Assembly: GCF_012927085.1 (NCBI RefSeq)
Contig: NZ_JABBFX010000001.1
Location: forward strand, 1,302,001 to 1,366,000
DNA from: Ramlibacter agri
GTDB lineage: Bacteria; Pseudomonadota; Gammaproteobacteria; Burkholderiales; Burkholderiaceae_C
Length of the DNA: 64,000 nucleotides
Reading direction: 5' to 3'
The position numbers and the translations under genes are program-made. Below the pieces are notes generated by a model that had not been told where the DNA came from, did no database searches, and saw only the letters and a program-made list of their open reading frames with translations. Numbering within the stretch: position 1 is the stretch's first letter; every line of letters begins with the position of its first letter. Shown here in pieces: positions 26,952-35,742 of the stretch.

Positions 26952-28175
26952 ATGCAAGCATTGGGTGTCCATAGCGAAGTCGGCAAGCTGCGCACGGTGA
27001 TGGTGTGCCGCCCCGGCCTGGCCCACCAGCGGCTGACGCCCGGCAACGCGGCGGAACTGCTGTTCGACGACATGTTGTGGGTGCCGGAGGCACAGCGCGA
27101 CCACTACGACTTCACCATGAAGATGCGCGAGCGCGGCACCGAGGTGCTGGAACTGCACGAGCTGCTCGCCGAAACCATGCGCAACCCGGAGGCGCGTGCT
27201 TTCGTGCTGGACCGGCGGCTGACCGTCAACGACGTCGGCTTCGGCGTGAAGGCACTGCGCCCGTGGATGGAGGAGATGCCGGCGGAGCAGCTGGCCGAGC
27301 ACCTGATCGGCGGCGTGGCAGTGCTCGACGTGCCGAAGAGCGAGTGGTCCTCCATGCTCGAAGAGGCCTATGGCGGCACCGATTTCCTGCTGCCGCCGGT
27401 GCCCAACACGCTGTTCCAGCGCGACCCGTCCTGCTGGATCTACGGCGGCGTGACGGTCAATCCCATGTTCTGGCCCGCGCGCGAGCCGGAGACGCTGCTG
27501 CAGCGCGCCGTCTACAAGTTCCACCCGCGCTTTGCCGGCGGCGACTTCAAGATCTGGTGGGGCGACTCGGACGAGCACTTCGGCCGGTCCACGCTGGAAG
27601 GCGGCGACGTCATGCCGATAGGCCGTGGCGTGGTGCTCATAGGCATGGGCGAGCGCACCACGCGGCAGGCCGTCTACCAGGTGGCGGCGAAGCTGTTCGA
27701 GCATGGCGCCGCCACCCGCGTCATCGGCTGCCTGATGCCCAAGAGCCGCGCGGCGATGCACCTGGACACCATCTTCAGCTTCTGCGACCGCGACCTCGTC
27801 ACCGCCTACCGCGACGTGGCCGACCTGGTGCGCTGTTATTCCTGCCGGCCGGACGGCAAGGGCGGCATCGAGGTGCACCGCGACGAGGGCCACCTGTTCG
27901 AGGTGGTGGCCGAGGCGCTGGGTTTCCGCCAGCTGCGCGTGGTGGAAACCGGCGGCAACGCCTGGCAGGCGCAGCGCGAGCAGTGGGACGACGGCAACAA
28001 CGTCGTCGCCCTGGAGCCGGGCGTCGTCTTCGCCTACGACCGCAACCCCTATACCAACACCCTGCTGCGCAAGGCCGGCGTGGAAGTGATCACCGTGCGC
28101 GGCGCCGAACTGGGGCGCGGACGCGGCGGCGGCCATTGCATGACCTGTCCCATCGCGCGCGACGTCGCCTTCTGA
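26952..28175 (+). CDS. arcA: Arginine deiminase
   Basis: 407 residues. It hydrolyses arginine to citrulline and ammonia, the first step of the deiminase pathway. The nucleophile is C396 in [13 protein letters not shown], at the same distance from the C terminus as Cys406 of the Pseudomonas aeruginosa enzyme. Guanidinium-binding and catalytic segments [26 protein letters not shown] and [11 protein letters not shown] are intact. AAGGAG precedes the ATG. The operon order arcA-arcB-arcC is conserved; the usual arcD is replaced by the PotE-like antiporter. Confidence 0.95.
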   Translation: MQALGVHSEVGKLRTVMVCRPGLAHQRLTPGNAAELLFDDMLWVPEAQRDHYDFTMKMRERGTEVLELHELLAETMRNPEARAFVLDRRLTVNDVGFGVKALRPWMEEMPAEQLAEHLIGGVAVLDVPKSEWSSMLEEAYGGTDFLLPPVPNTLFQRDPSCWIYGGVTVNPMFWPAREPETLLQRAVYKFHPRFAGGDFKIWWGDSDEHFGRSTLEGGDVMPIGRGVVLIGMGERTTRQAVYQVAAKLFEHGAATRVIGCLMPKSRAAMHLDTIFSFCDRDLVTAYRDVADLVRCYSCRPDGKGGIEVHRDEGHLFEVVAEALGFRQLRVVETGGNAWQAQREQWDDGNNVVALEPGVVFAYDRNPYTNTLLRKAGVEVITVRGAELGRGRGGGHCMTCPIARDVAF

Positions 28176-28187
28176 ACGGGAGTTTCC

Positions 28188-29192
28188 ATGAGCCTCAACC
28201 TCCGCAACCGCTCGCTGCTGACCGTGCAGGACTTCACCCAGCGCGAGTTCCGTTACCTGCTGGACCTGGCGCGCGACCTGAAGCGCGCCAAGTACGCGCG
28301 CACCGAGCAGAAGCACCTGCTGGACAAGGAGATCTGCCTGATCTTCGAAAAGACCTCCACCCGCACGCGCTGCGCCTTCGAGGTGGCCTGCCACGACCAG
28401 GGCGCCAACGTCACCTACCTGGACCCGGCCGGTTCGCAGATCGGCCACAAGGAGTCGTTCAAGGACACGGCGCGGGTGCTGGGCCGCATGTTCGACGCCA
28501 TCGAGTACCGCGGCGCCGCCCAGGGCGGGGTCGAGACGCTGGCCAAGTACGCCGGCGTGCCGGTGTTCAACGGCCTCACCGACGAATACCACCCGACGCA
28601 GATGCTGGCCGACGTGATGACCATGCGCGAATACAGCGACAAGCCGGTCACGCAGATCAAGTACGCCTTCCTCGGCGACACCCGCAACAACATGGGTCAC
28701 TCGCTGATGATCGTCGGCTGCCTGATGGGCATGGACGTGCGCATCTGCGGGCCGAAGGAGCTGTGGCCGGCCGACGAGTACGTGAAGATCGCCCGCGAGC
28801 TGGAGACGCTGTACGGCGCCAAGCTCACGATCACCGACGACCCGAAGGAGGCGGTGAGCGGCGTGGACTTCATCCACACCGACGTCTGGGTGTCGATGGG
28901 CGAGCCCAAGGAGGTCTGGAAGGAGCGCATCGCGCTGCTGATGAAGTACCAGGTGAACGCCGCGCTGCTGAAGGCCAGCGGCAACCCCCAGGTGAAGTTC
29001 ATGCACTGCCTGCCGGCCTTCCACGACACCGAAACCAAGGTGGGCAAGCAGCTGGCCGAGGAGCACGGCATCCCCGACGGCCTGGAGGTGACCGACGAGG
29101 TGTTCGAGTCGGAGGCCAACGTCGCCTTCGAGCAGGCGGAAAACCGGCTGCACACCATCAAGGCGATCATGGTCGCCACGCTGGGAGATTGA
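28188..29192 (+). CDS. arcB: Ornithine carbamoyltransferase, catabolic type
   Basis: 334 residues. The carbamoyl-phosphate loop STRTR is at 57-61 ([15 protein letters not shown]), and the ornithine-binding HCLP motif is in [11 protein letters not shown]. Working in the catabolic direction it splits citrulline with phosphate into ornithine and carbamoyl phosphate. The extended C-terminal half ([27 protein letters not shown]) matches the catabolic and anabolic long forms. Its position between arcA and arcC supports the catabolic role. It ends one base before the carbamate kinase start. Confidence 0.94.
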   Translation: MSLNLRNRSLLTVQDFTQREFRYLLDLARDLKRAKYARTEQKHLLDKEICLIFEKTSTRTRCAFEVACHDQGANVTYLDPAGSQIGHKESFKDTARVLGRMFDAIEYRGAAQGGVETLAKYAGVPVFNGLTDEYHPTQMLADVMTMREYSDKPVTQIKYAFLGDTRNNMGHSLMIVGCLMGMDVRICGPKELWPADEYVKIARELETLYGAKLTITDDPKEAVSGVDFIHTDVWVSMGEPKEVWKERIALLMKYQVNAALLKASGNPQVKFMHCLPAFHDTETKVGKQLAEEHGIPDGLEVTDEVFESEANVAFEQAENRLHTIKAIMVATLGD

Positions 29193-29193
29193 G

Positions 29194-30120
29194 GTGTTGG
29201 TCGTCACCGCCCTGGGCGGCAACGCCCTCTTGCGCCGTGGCGAGGCCATGACGGCGGAGAACCAGCGCAACAACGTCCGCACCGCGGCGAAGTCGCTGGC
29301 GCCCGTCGCCATGGAACACGACCTGGTGGTGGGCCACGGCAACGGCCCGCAGGTGGGGCTGCTGGCGCTGCAGGGCGCGGCCTATACGAAGGTGGAGACC
29401 TATCCGCTCGACGTGCTGGGCGCGCAGACGGAGGGCATGATCGGCTACATGATCGAGCAGGAGCTGGGCAACCTGCTGCCTTTCGAGCGGCCCTTCGCCA
29501 CCCTGCTCACGATGATCGAGGTGGACGCCCAGGATCCGGCCTTTGCGAACCCCACCAAGTTCATCGGCCCGCAGTACGGCAAGGAAGAGGCCGACCGCCT
29601 CGCCGCCGAGAAGCAGTGGGCCTTCAAGATGGACGGCGACAAGTGGCGGCGCGTGGTGGCCTCACCGGAGCCGAAGCGCATTTTCGAGCTGCGGCCGATC
29701 AAGTGGCTGCTGGAGAAGCACGCGGTGGTCATAGCGGCCGGGGGCGGCGGCATCCCCGCGGTGTACGACGGCGAGAAGCGGCTGCACGGCATCGAGTGCG
29801 TGATCGACAAGGACCTGGCCACCGAACTGCTGGCCCGCGACCTCGACGCCGACCTGCTGGTGATGCTGACCGATGCCGACGCGGTCTACGCCGATTGGGG
29901 CAAGCCGACGCAGCGGGCGATCCGCCGCGCGACGCCAGATGCGCTGGCCGATTTCTCCTTCGCCGCGGGCTCCATGGGCCCGAAGGTGGACGCCGCCTGC
30001 CGCTTCGTCCGCGCCACCGGCCGCAAGGCCGCCATCGGCGCGCTGGACGACCTGCAGCGCATCATCGCCGGCGAGGCGGGGACGACGATCCAGAAGGATG
30101 GCGGGATCGAGTATTCGTAG
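29194..30120 (+). CDS. arcC: Carbamate kinase
   Basis: 308 residues. [38 protein letters not shown] and [13 protein letters not shown] are the family signatures for ATP and carbamate binding. It transfers phosphate from carbamoyl phosphate to ADP, producing the ATP of the arginine deiminase pathway plus CO2 and ammonia. The start is a GTG right after the arcB stop; a TTG follows it immediately. It is the last gene of the operon, ahead of the hairpin at 30121-30143. Confidence 0.94.
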   Translation: MLVVTALGGNALLRRGEAMTAENQRNNVRTAAKSLAPVAMEHDLVVGHGNGPQVGLLALQGAAYTKVETYPLDVLGAQTEGMIGYMIEQELGNLLPFERPFATLLTMIEVDAQDPAFANPTKFIGPQYGKEEADRLAAEKQWAFKMDGDKWRRVVASPEPKRIFELRPIKWLLEKHAVVIAAGGGGIPAVYDGEKRLHGIECVIDKDLATELLARDLDADLLVMLTDADAVYADWGKPTQRAIRRATPDALADFSFAAGSMGPKVDAACRFVRATGRKAAIGALDDLQRIIAGEAGTTIQKDGGIEYS

Positions 30121-30143
30121 GGTGCGCAGCTTTGCTGCGCACC
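30121..30143. terminator. Perfect hairpin between convergent arcC and outer-membrane gene
   Basis: GGTGCGCAGC (30121-30130), loop TTT, then its exact complement GCTGCGCACC (30134-30143). The hairpin begins at the base after the arcC stop codon and ends 10 bases before the end of the convergent gene. It has no T tract on either strand, so it may act as a bidirectional transcription block or an RNA 3'-end stabiliser rather than a classic terminator. Confidence 0.65.
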
Positions 30144-30153
30144 GCCTACCCTG

Positions 30154-30963
30154 CTACCAGTGAAACACCGCCGCGATCGCCGGCCCGTTGAAGTTCAAGG
30201 TATCGATCACCCGCCCTGACTTCATCCGGTAGTCCACGTAGCGCCACGCCCCGACCACGTCGCCCCAGCCGAAGGAATAGCCGACGCCCGCCATCGCCTG
30301 CCAGGTGAGGCTGGAGTCGCCGGTGCCGACGTCCACGTAATAGGGCGCATACCAGCGGCTGCCGGCGCCGAAGGGGACGCGGCCGCGCGCGCCGATGATG
30401 GCGTCCCAGTTGGTCTGGCTGGCGTTGCGGTCCCCGCTGCGCTCCTGCAGGGGGATGCTGCCGATGTTGCCGGAGAGCGCGTAACCCAGGTGCGTATCGA
30501 TGTCCAGCATGCGCGCGCCGAACAGCAGGTCCATGGTGAACGCCGGCGAGGTCGGCACTTTCCACGAGCCCGCCAGCGTGAACAGGTTGCCCTTGAGGCT
30601 GTAGTCGATGTCCGCCGCGGCGCCCACGGGCAGCACGCCGCCGATGTTGATGGCGCGGCTGCCGGACTTGGAGCTGCCGAAGTCCACCCGGATGTAGTCG
30701 GCGAAGAGCCCCCAGTCCCCCTTGTGCGCCGCGAACTGCGTCATGAAGGCGAACTTCAGGTGGTTCAGCAGCGGGTCGCCGTCGATGGTGACGGTGTCGC
30801 TGCCGCCCCCGCCGCCGTTGTCAGGCGGGAAATTGGTGGTTCCGCCGGCGCGCGGGAAGTAGCCGTAGATGGCCAGGTCGAAAGTCCAGGACTGCGCCTG
30901 GGCGGCCGGCGCGGCGAGCAGGCAGCAGGGCAGGGCGATGGCAAGGGCGGGCAGCGTGCGCAT
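30154..30963 (-). CDS. Outer-membrane beta-barrel protein of unknown function
   Basis: 269 residues with signal peptide MRTLPALAIALPCCLLAAPAAQA. The remainder shows alternating hydrophobic and polar strands (LKFAFMTQFAAHKGDWGLFADYIRVDF and later repeats), a glycine-rich loop NGGGGGSD, and a terminal phenylalanine-x-tryptophan expected for an outer-membrane barrel. I do not recognise a specific family; a role as porin or channel is inference. GAGGAG precedes the ATG at 30963; longer versions upstream lack support. The gene lies 81 bases after the MarR gene, so it could be co-transcribed with it. Confidence 0.7.
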   Translation of the reverse strand: MRTLPALAIALPCCLLAAPAAQAQSWTFDLAIYGYFPRAGGTTNFPPDNGGGGGSDTVTIDGDPLLNHLKFAFMTQFAAHKGDWGLFADYIRVDFGSSKSGSRAINIGGVLPVGAAADIDYSLKGNLFTLAGSWKVPTSPAFTMDLLFGARMLDIDTHLGYALSGNIGSIPLQERSGDRNASQTNWDAIIGARGRVPFGAGSRWYAPYYVDVGTGDSSLTWQAMAGVGYSFGWGDVVGAWRYVDYRMKSGRVIDTLNFNGPAIAAVFHW

Positions 30964-31044
30964 GGTTGTTCTCCTCGGCAGCACGCGCAGCATGCGCGTC
31001 AGGCGGGCGGCGCGCCATCCGGGTGAGGTGCAAGCCACCAGGCT

Positions 31045-31512
31045 TCAGTGCGCCGCGTCGTCCTCGCCGTAGGAGATGCGCATCAGCACCTCGCGCACCA
31101 CCTCCATCCGCTCGCCGCCGACCATGCGCTCGTAGTCGCGCTCGATCTGCGAGATGCACTTGTGCATGCGCGTCAGGTAGTCGAGGCCCGTGTCGGTGAA
31201 CTTGACGAGGAAGGCGCGGCCGTCGGCGCCGTCCGTCTCGCGGCACAGCAGGCCGTCTTCCTCCAGGTCCTTCACGAGCCGGCCCACGGCCTGCTTGGTC
31301 ACGCCCAGCCGCCGCGCCAGGTCGACGCTGCGCGTGCCTTCGATGTCGATGTAGGGCAGCAGGCGCCCGCGCGCGGCCAGCACGGTCTCGTCGGGACCGC
31401 CCATCAGGTCGCCCAGCCGGGCCAGGAAGTCGCGGCGCGCCAGCAGCAGCAGCCGCCCTATGCCTTGGCGGCGGGACGCTTGCAGGGCTTGCAGTCGGGA
31501 ACGGGTGGCCAT
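31045..31512 (-). CDS. MarR-family transcriptional regulator
   Basis: 155 residues. The winged helix-turn-helix is visible in RSVDLARRLGVTKQAVGRLVKDLEEDGLL, and the wing in RETDGADGRAFLVKFTDTG. MarR proteins usually repress a divergent operon and release DNA on binding an aromatic or acyl-CoA ligand. It is divergent from the Bug/carboxylase operon beginning at 31631, and an inverted repeat overlapping a good promoter lies in the gap. It is therefore the likely local repressor. A second MarR gene lies at the far end of the same operon. Confidence 0.88.
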   Translation of the reverse strand: MATRSRLQALQASRRQGIGRLLLLARRDFLARLGDLMGGPDETVLAARGRLLPYIDIEGTRSVDLARRLGVTKQAVGRLVKDLEEDGLLCRETDGADGRAFLVKFTDTGLDYLTRMHKCISQIERDYERMVGGERMEVVREVLMRISYGEDDAAH

Positions 31513-31541
31513 GGCTCGACTTTAGCACTTGCAGATAGATG

Positions 31542-31556
31542 GTAAACAATGTTGAC
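31542..31556. promoter_or_regulatory. Candidate MarR operator
   Basis: GTAAACAATGTTGAC, an inverted repeat with 6-base arms (5 of 6 pairing) around AAT. It covers the first bases of the -35 element of the plus-strand promoter at 31552-31580, the geometry expected for repression of the carboxylase operon. Confidence 0.5.
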
Positions 31557-31580
31557 CAATTGGCGGAACCGGCCTAGAGT
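31552..31580 (+). promoter_or_regulatory. Sigma-70-like promoter of the carboxylase operon
   Basis: TTGACC (31552-31557), 17-base spacer, TAGAGT (31575-31580). It lies 51 bases before the Bug gene ATG and has the best -35/-10 match in this intergenic region. Confidence 0.55.
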
Positions 31581-31630
31581 GGCTGTTCGCGGTCCGGTGT
31601 TTTGGCCGCAACGAATAACGGAGACAAGAC

Positions 31631-32596
31631 ATGACGCGCCACCGGAAAGTCCTCCATCTCCTCGCTCTGGGCGCCTGCGCCCTGTCGCTCGCTGCGCCGG
31701 CCCGGGCGCAGGACCGCTATCCGGTCCAGGCCATCCGCATCGTGGTGCCCTACCCGCCGGGCGGCACCACCGACTTCATCGCCCGCAACTACGCCGACGC
31801 GCTGGGCCACGAGCTGGGCCAGGCGGTGGTGGTGGACAACAAGCCGGGCGGCGGCACCAACATCGGCGCCGAGATGGTGGCGCGGGCCAAGCCGGACGGC
31901 TACACGCTCCTGTTGGCCAACAACAGCCAGGTGCTGAACCCCGTGTTCGGCCCCAATCCGTCCTTCGAGCTCAGCGCGCTGGAGCCCGTGAGCCTGGTGT
32001 CGCGCATCGCCTTCGTGATCGCGGCCAACCCGAAGGTGCCGGTGAACAACCCGGCCGAACTGCTGGCCGCGGCCAAGGCGCAGCCGGGCAAGCTGAGCGT
32101 GTCGAGCGCGCAGCTGGACCTCTATGTCGAACTCCTGAACAACAAGGCCGGCATCAAGCTGCTGCACGTGCCCTACAAGGGCGGCGCACCGGCGACCATG
32201 GATGCGATCTCGGGCCAGGTGAACATGGTGTTCGCGCTCACGCCGGTGCTGCTGCCGCACATCCAGGCCGGCAAGCTGAAGCCGGTGGCAGTGACCTCGG
32301 GCAAGCGCCTCGCGGTGCTGCCGGACGTGCCGACGCTCACCGAGCAGGGCATCGACTACGACATCTCCATCTGGTACGGCGTGATGGCGCCGGCCGGCAC
32401 GCCCAGGGCAATCGTCGACCGCCTCGCCGCGGCAACGAAGAAGATCATGGCCACGCCGGACATGGTGGCCAAGGTGCGCGGCGCCGGCGCGGAGACCGCG
32501 ACCAGCAGCCCCGAGGAATTCCAGGCGCAGCTGAAGTCGGAAACGGCGATGTGGCAGCAGACCGCCAAGGTGCTGCCCCACCTGGTGCAGAAGTAA
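31631..32596 (+). CDS. Bug/TctC-family periplasmic substrate-binding protein
   Basis: 321 residues, signal peptide MTRHRKVLHLLALGACALSLAAPARA, then Bug motifs YPVQAIRIVVPYPPGGTTD and VVVDNKPGGGTNIG, and the second-lobe PDVPTLTEQGIDYDISIWYG. It heads the operon that encodes two carboxyltransferase subunits, so the ligand is probably a carboxylic acid that is later CoA-activated and carboxylated. No TctA/TctB partner is adjacent. GGAGACAAGAC precedes the ATG, a leader repeated before other Bug genes of this window. Confidence 0.9.
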   Translation: MTRHRKVLHLLALGACALSLAAPARAQDRYPVQAIRIVVPYPPGGTTDFIARNYADALGHELGQAVVVDNKPGGGTNIGAEMVARAKPDGYTLLLANNSQVLNPVFGPNPSFELSALEPVSLVSRIAFVIAANPKVPVNNPAELLAAAKAQPGKLSVSSAQLDLYVELLNNKAGIKLLHVPYKGGAPATMDAISGQVNMVFALTPVLLPHIQAGKLKPVAVTSGKRLAVLPDVPTLTEQGIDYDISIWYGVMAPAGTPRAIVDRLAAATKKIMATPDMVAKVRGAGAETATSSPEEFQAQLKSETAMWQQTAKVLPHLVQK

Positions 32597-32606
32597 GGAC
32601 GGGACG

Positions 32607-34139
32607 ATGGCATTCGAGAAAGAGCTGGCCGAATTCGAGGCGCGCCGCAGCAAGGCGCTTGCGATGGGCGGCGAAGGCAAGCTGGCCCAGCGCAAGGCGC
32701 AGGGTGTCCTCAACGCCCGCGAGCGCATCGCGCGGCTGGCGGACCCGGGCAGCTTCCTGGAGTCCGGCCTGTTCGGCGTGTCGATCCGCCCGGAGATGCG
32801 CGAGAAGTCGCCGGCCGACGGCAAGATCGCCGGCTTCGCCAGGGTCGACGGCCGCGAGGTGGGCATCGTCTCCAACGACTTCACCGTCATGGGCGCGTCC
32901 AGCAGCGAGGTCAACACCTCGAAGGTGGGCCACATGAAGAAGGTGGCCACTGCGCGCGGCCTGCCCATGGTGTTCCTCGGCGAATCCACCGGCGCGCGCA
33001 TGCCCGACGTGATGGGGGCCGCCGCCATCATGGGCGGCGACCGGCCCACGCAGTACCTGCGCAAGCGCGAGACGCCATGGGTGTCGGCCGTGCTGGGGCA
33101 CTGCTACGGTTCCTCCTCCTGGTATGCGGCGCTGGCCGACTTCTGCGTGATGCGCAAGGGCGCGATCACGGCGGTGTCCAGCATCAAGCTCACCTCGATG
33201 GCCATCTCAGAGAAGGTGGACCCGGAAGACCTGGGCGGCTGGAAGCTGCATACCGAAGTGACCGGCATGGTGGACCTGGCGGTGGACACCGACGAAGAGG
33301 CGCTGGATGCGATCCGCCGCTTCCTGTCCTACCTCCCCAGCCACCACAAGGAGGCGCCGCCGGTGCGGCCGGTGCCGCCCAATTCCGGCAAGGACGCGCA
33401 CAAGATCCTGGACATCCTGCCCGAGTCGCGCACCAAGGTGTACGACGTGCGCAAGATCCTCAACCTGGTCTACGACGAGGGCAGCCTGTTCGAGCTGAAG
33501 CCGCGCTTCGGCAAGTCGGTGGTGACGGCGCTGGCGCGCCTGGACGGCAAGACCGTGGGCGTGGTGGCCAGCAACCCGATGAACAAGGGCGGCGCCATCG
33601 ACCCGGACAGCTGCCGCAAGGTCACCAGCTTCCTGGTGCTGTGCGACTCCTTCAACATCCCGCTGGTCTTCATGGTGGACCAGCCGGGCTTCCTGATCGG
33701 CATCGAGGGCGAGCGCGCCGGCGCCATCGGCCGCGTGATGAACTGGATGAACGCGCTGTCGCTGGTGAGCGTGCCCAAGATCTCGGTGAACATGCGCAAG
33801 TCCTACGGCCAGGCGGTGTTGAACATGGGCGGCGCCGGCAACGCCGACGAGGTCGTGTCCTGGTTCACCGCGGAACTGAACTTCATGGACCCGCGCCATG
33901 GCGTGACGGTGGTGCACGGCATCACCGAGCAGGACGACCCGGCGCGCTACCAGGAATTGCTGGTGGAGATGGCCAAGGACACCTCCGCCTACGACGCGGC
34001 CGCCACCAACGCGGTGCACGCGGTGATCGACCCGCGCGAGACGCGCGACTACCTGATCCGCGTGCTCGACGTGCACCGCATGCGGCTTTCCAACGGCGTC
34101 GGCGAGCACCTGATGCGCACCTGGCCCACCAGCTACTGA
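32607..34139 (+). CDS. Acyl-CoA carboxylase carboxyltransferase subunit, paralogue 1
   Basis: 510 residues of the carboxyltransferase (propionyl-/acetyl-CoA carboxylase beta) fold. The N-terminal RKAQGVLNARERIARLADPGSF and the crotonase-like halves around GRVDGREVGIVSNDF and KTVGVVASNPMNKGGAID are recognisable, as is VDQPGFLIGIEGERAGAIGRVM. It transfers CO2 from carboxybiotin to an acyl-CoA. It lies one base before a second, diverged carboxyltransferase gene, and the biotin carboxylase and carrier are in the same operon. Normal acyl-CoA carboxylases use one such subunit, so the two here may form a mixed complex. The acyl substrate is unknown. Confidence 0.88.
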   Translation: MAFEKELAEFEARRSKALAMGGEGKLAQRKAQGVLNARERIARLADPGSFLESGLFGVSIRPEMREKSPADGKIAGFARVDGREVGIVSNDFTVMGASSSEVNTSKVGHMKKVATARGLPMVFLGESTGARMPDVMGAAAIMGGDRPTQYLRKRETPWVSAVLGHCYGSSSWYAALADFCVMRKGAITAVSSIKLTSMAISEKVDPEDLGGWKLHTEVTGMVDLAVDTDEEALDAIRRFLSYLPSHHKEAPPVRPVPPNSGKDAHKILDILPESRTKVYDVRKILNLVYDEGSLFELKPRFGKSVVTALARLDGKTVGVVASNPMNKGGAIDPDSCRKVTSFLVLCDSFNIPLVFMVDQPGFLIGIEGERAGAIGRVMNWMNALSLVSVPKISVNMRKSYGQAVLNMGGAGNADEVVSWFTAELNFMDPRHGVTVVHGITEQDDPARYQELLVEMAKDTSAYDAAATNAVHAVIDPRETRDYLIRVLDVHRMRLSNGVGEHLMRTWPTSY

Positions 34140-34140
34140 G

Positions 34141-35730
34141 ATGAAACCCGACCCGCAAAGCGCACCGCCTGCGACCCATCCGGCGGCCGCCGAACTCGAC
34201 GTCCGCCGCGCCGCGGCACTGCAGATGGGTGGGCCCGAAGGCCTGGCGAAGCAGGCCTCCCTCGGCAAGCTCACCGCCCGCGAGCGCATAGACCGCCTGC
34301 TCGATGCAGGATCGTTCAGCGAGATGGGCATGCTGGCGGGCAAGGGACGCTACGACGAACACGGGGCCTTCGTCTCCTTCTCCCCGGCCAACGCCGTCAT
34401 GGGCGCGGGCCAGGTCCAGGGGCGGCGCGTGGTGGTGTCCGCGGACGACTTCACCATCCGCGGCGGATCCTCGGAGTCGACGGTGTCCGACAAGTGGATC
34501 TACGCCGAGCGCTATGCGCACCAGATGCGCCTGCCGCTGGTGCGGCTGGTGGAGACCGCCGGCGGCAGCATCCGCATCCTGGAGCAGAACCAGTCGACCA
34601 AGATCCCGGGCTACCCGTCCTGGCCCTGGATGCCGCTGCTGGCGCAGTCGCCCGTGGTCGGCGTCGCGCTGGGCGCCTGCGCGGGCCTCGGTGCCATCAA
34701 GGTCGGCATGTCCCATTTCTCCGTCATGGTGAAGGGCATGGCGCAGCTCTTCGCCGGTGGGCCGCCGGTGGTGCAGCGCGGGATCGGCGAGGAAATCCAC
34801 AAGGAGGACCTGGGTGGCGCCGCGGTGCACACGCGCCTGAGCGGCATCGTGACCAACGCGGCCGAAAGCGAAGACGATGCCTTCGCGCAGGTGCGCCGCT
34901 TCCTGTCCTTCATGCCGGCCAACGTGTGGAGCGTGCCGGAGCGCGCAGCCCGGGCGGACGATCCGCGCCGTGCCGACGAGTGGCTGGACCAGGCGATCCC
35001 GCTGGACACGCGCAAGGTCTTCGACGTCCGCAAGATCCTCAAGTCGGTGTTCGACCAGGACTCGCTGTTCGAACTGGGGCGCGGCTTCGGTGCTTCCACG
35101 CTGACCATGCTGGGGCGGCTGGACGGCTGCGCGGTCGGCATCCTCGCCAACGACCCGCGCGTGATGGGCGGCGCGCTCACCTCGCAGGCGGCGCGCAAGC
35201 TGGAACGCTTCGTCGACGTCTGCGACACCTTCCACCTGCCGATCGTCAACTTCGTCGACCAGCCCGGCGTGATGTTCGGCAGCGAAGCGGAGAAAGCCGG
35301 CACGCTGGGCGCGGCGATCGGCGCGGTCGCCGCCATCGAGCAGTCGCGCGTGCCCTGGTGCGCCATCATCCTGCGCCGCTCCTTCGGCGTCGGTGGCCAG
35401 ATGCACGGGCCGCAGCACGGCCCCGACGGCTACGCGCTGCTGCACCGCTTCGCCTGGCCCACCGCGCGCTGGGGCTCCATCCCGGTCGAGGGCGGCGTGG
35501 CGGCCGCCTACAAGCGCGAACTGGCCGAAGCGGGGGACCCGCGCGAGCGGCAGGACGAACTCGAGGCGTACTACCAGCAACTGAGCTCGCCCTTCCGCAC
35601 GGCGGAGCGCTTCGGGGTCATCGACGTCATCAAGCCGCGCGAAACGCGCGCGCTGCTGTGCGACTGGGTGCAGGACGCCTACGGCGTCACCCAGGGGCAG
35701 ACCGGCATCCGTACCCGCACCTTCCGCTAG
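34141..35730 (+). CDS. Acyl-CoA carboxylase carboxyltransferase subunit, paralogue 2
   Basis: 529 residues, same fold as its neighbour but clearly diverged: LGKLTARERIDRLLDAGSF at the start, RVVVSADDFTIRGGSSESTVSDKWIYAE, DGCAVGILANDPRVMGGALT, VDQPGVMFGSEAEKAG and HGPQHGPDGY later on. The ATG lies one base after the previous stop, implying tight coupling and probably equal amounts of the two subunits. It could form a hetero-oligomer with paralogue 1, or each could serve its own acyl-CoA; sequence alone does not decide. Confidence 0.86.
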   Translation: MKPDPQSAPPATHPAAAELDVRRAAALQMGGPEGLAKQASLGKLTARERIDRLLDAGSFSEMGMLAGKGRYDEHGAFVSFSPANAVMGAGQVQGRRVVVSADDFTIRGGSSESTVSDKWIYAERYAHQMRLPLVRLVETAGGSIRILEQNQSTKIPGYPSWPWMPLLAQSPVVGVALGACAGLGAIKVGMSHFSVMVKGMAQLFAGGPPVVQRGIGEEIHKEDLGGAAVHTRLSGIVTNAAESEDDAFAQVRRFLSFMPANVWSVPERAARADDPRRADEWLDQAIPLDTRKVFDVRKILKSVFDQDSLFELGRGFGASTLTMLGRLDGCAVGILANDPRVMGGALTSQAARKLERFVDVCDTFHLPIVNFVDQPGVMFGSEAEKAGTLGAAIGAVAAIEQSRVPWCAIILRRSFGVGGQMHGPQHGPDGYALLHRFAWPTARWGSIPVEGGVAAAYKRELAEAGDPRERQDELEAYYQQLSSPFRTAERFGVIDVIKPRETRALLCDWVQDAYGVTQGQTGIRTRTFR

Positions 35731-35742
35731 CAGGAGACCTTC

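Noticed and set aside
26916..29342. Antisense open frame of about 800 codons over arcA and arcB
   Set aside because: No recognisable domain, histidine/alanine-rich, opposite well-defined arcA and arcB.
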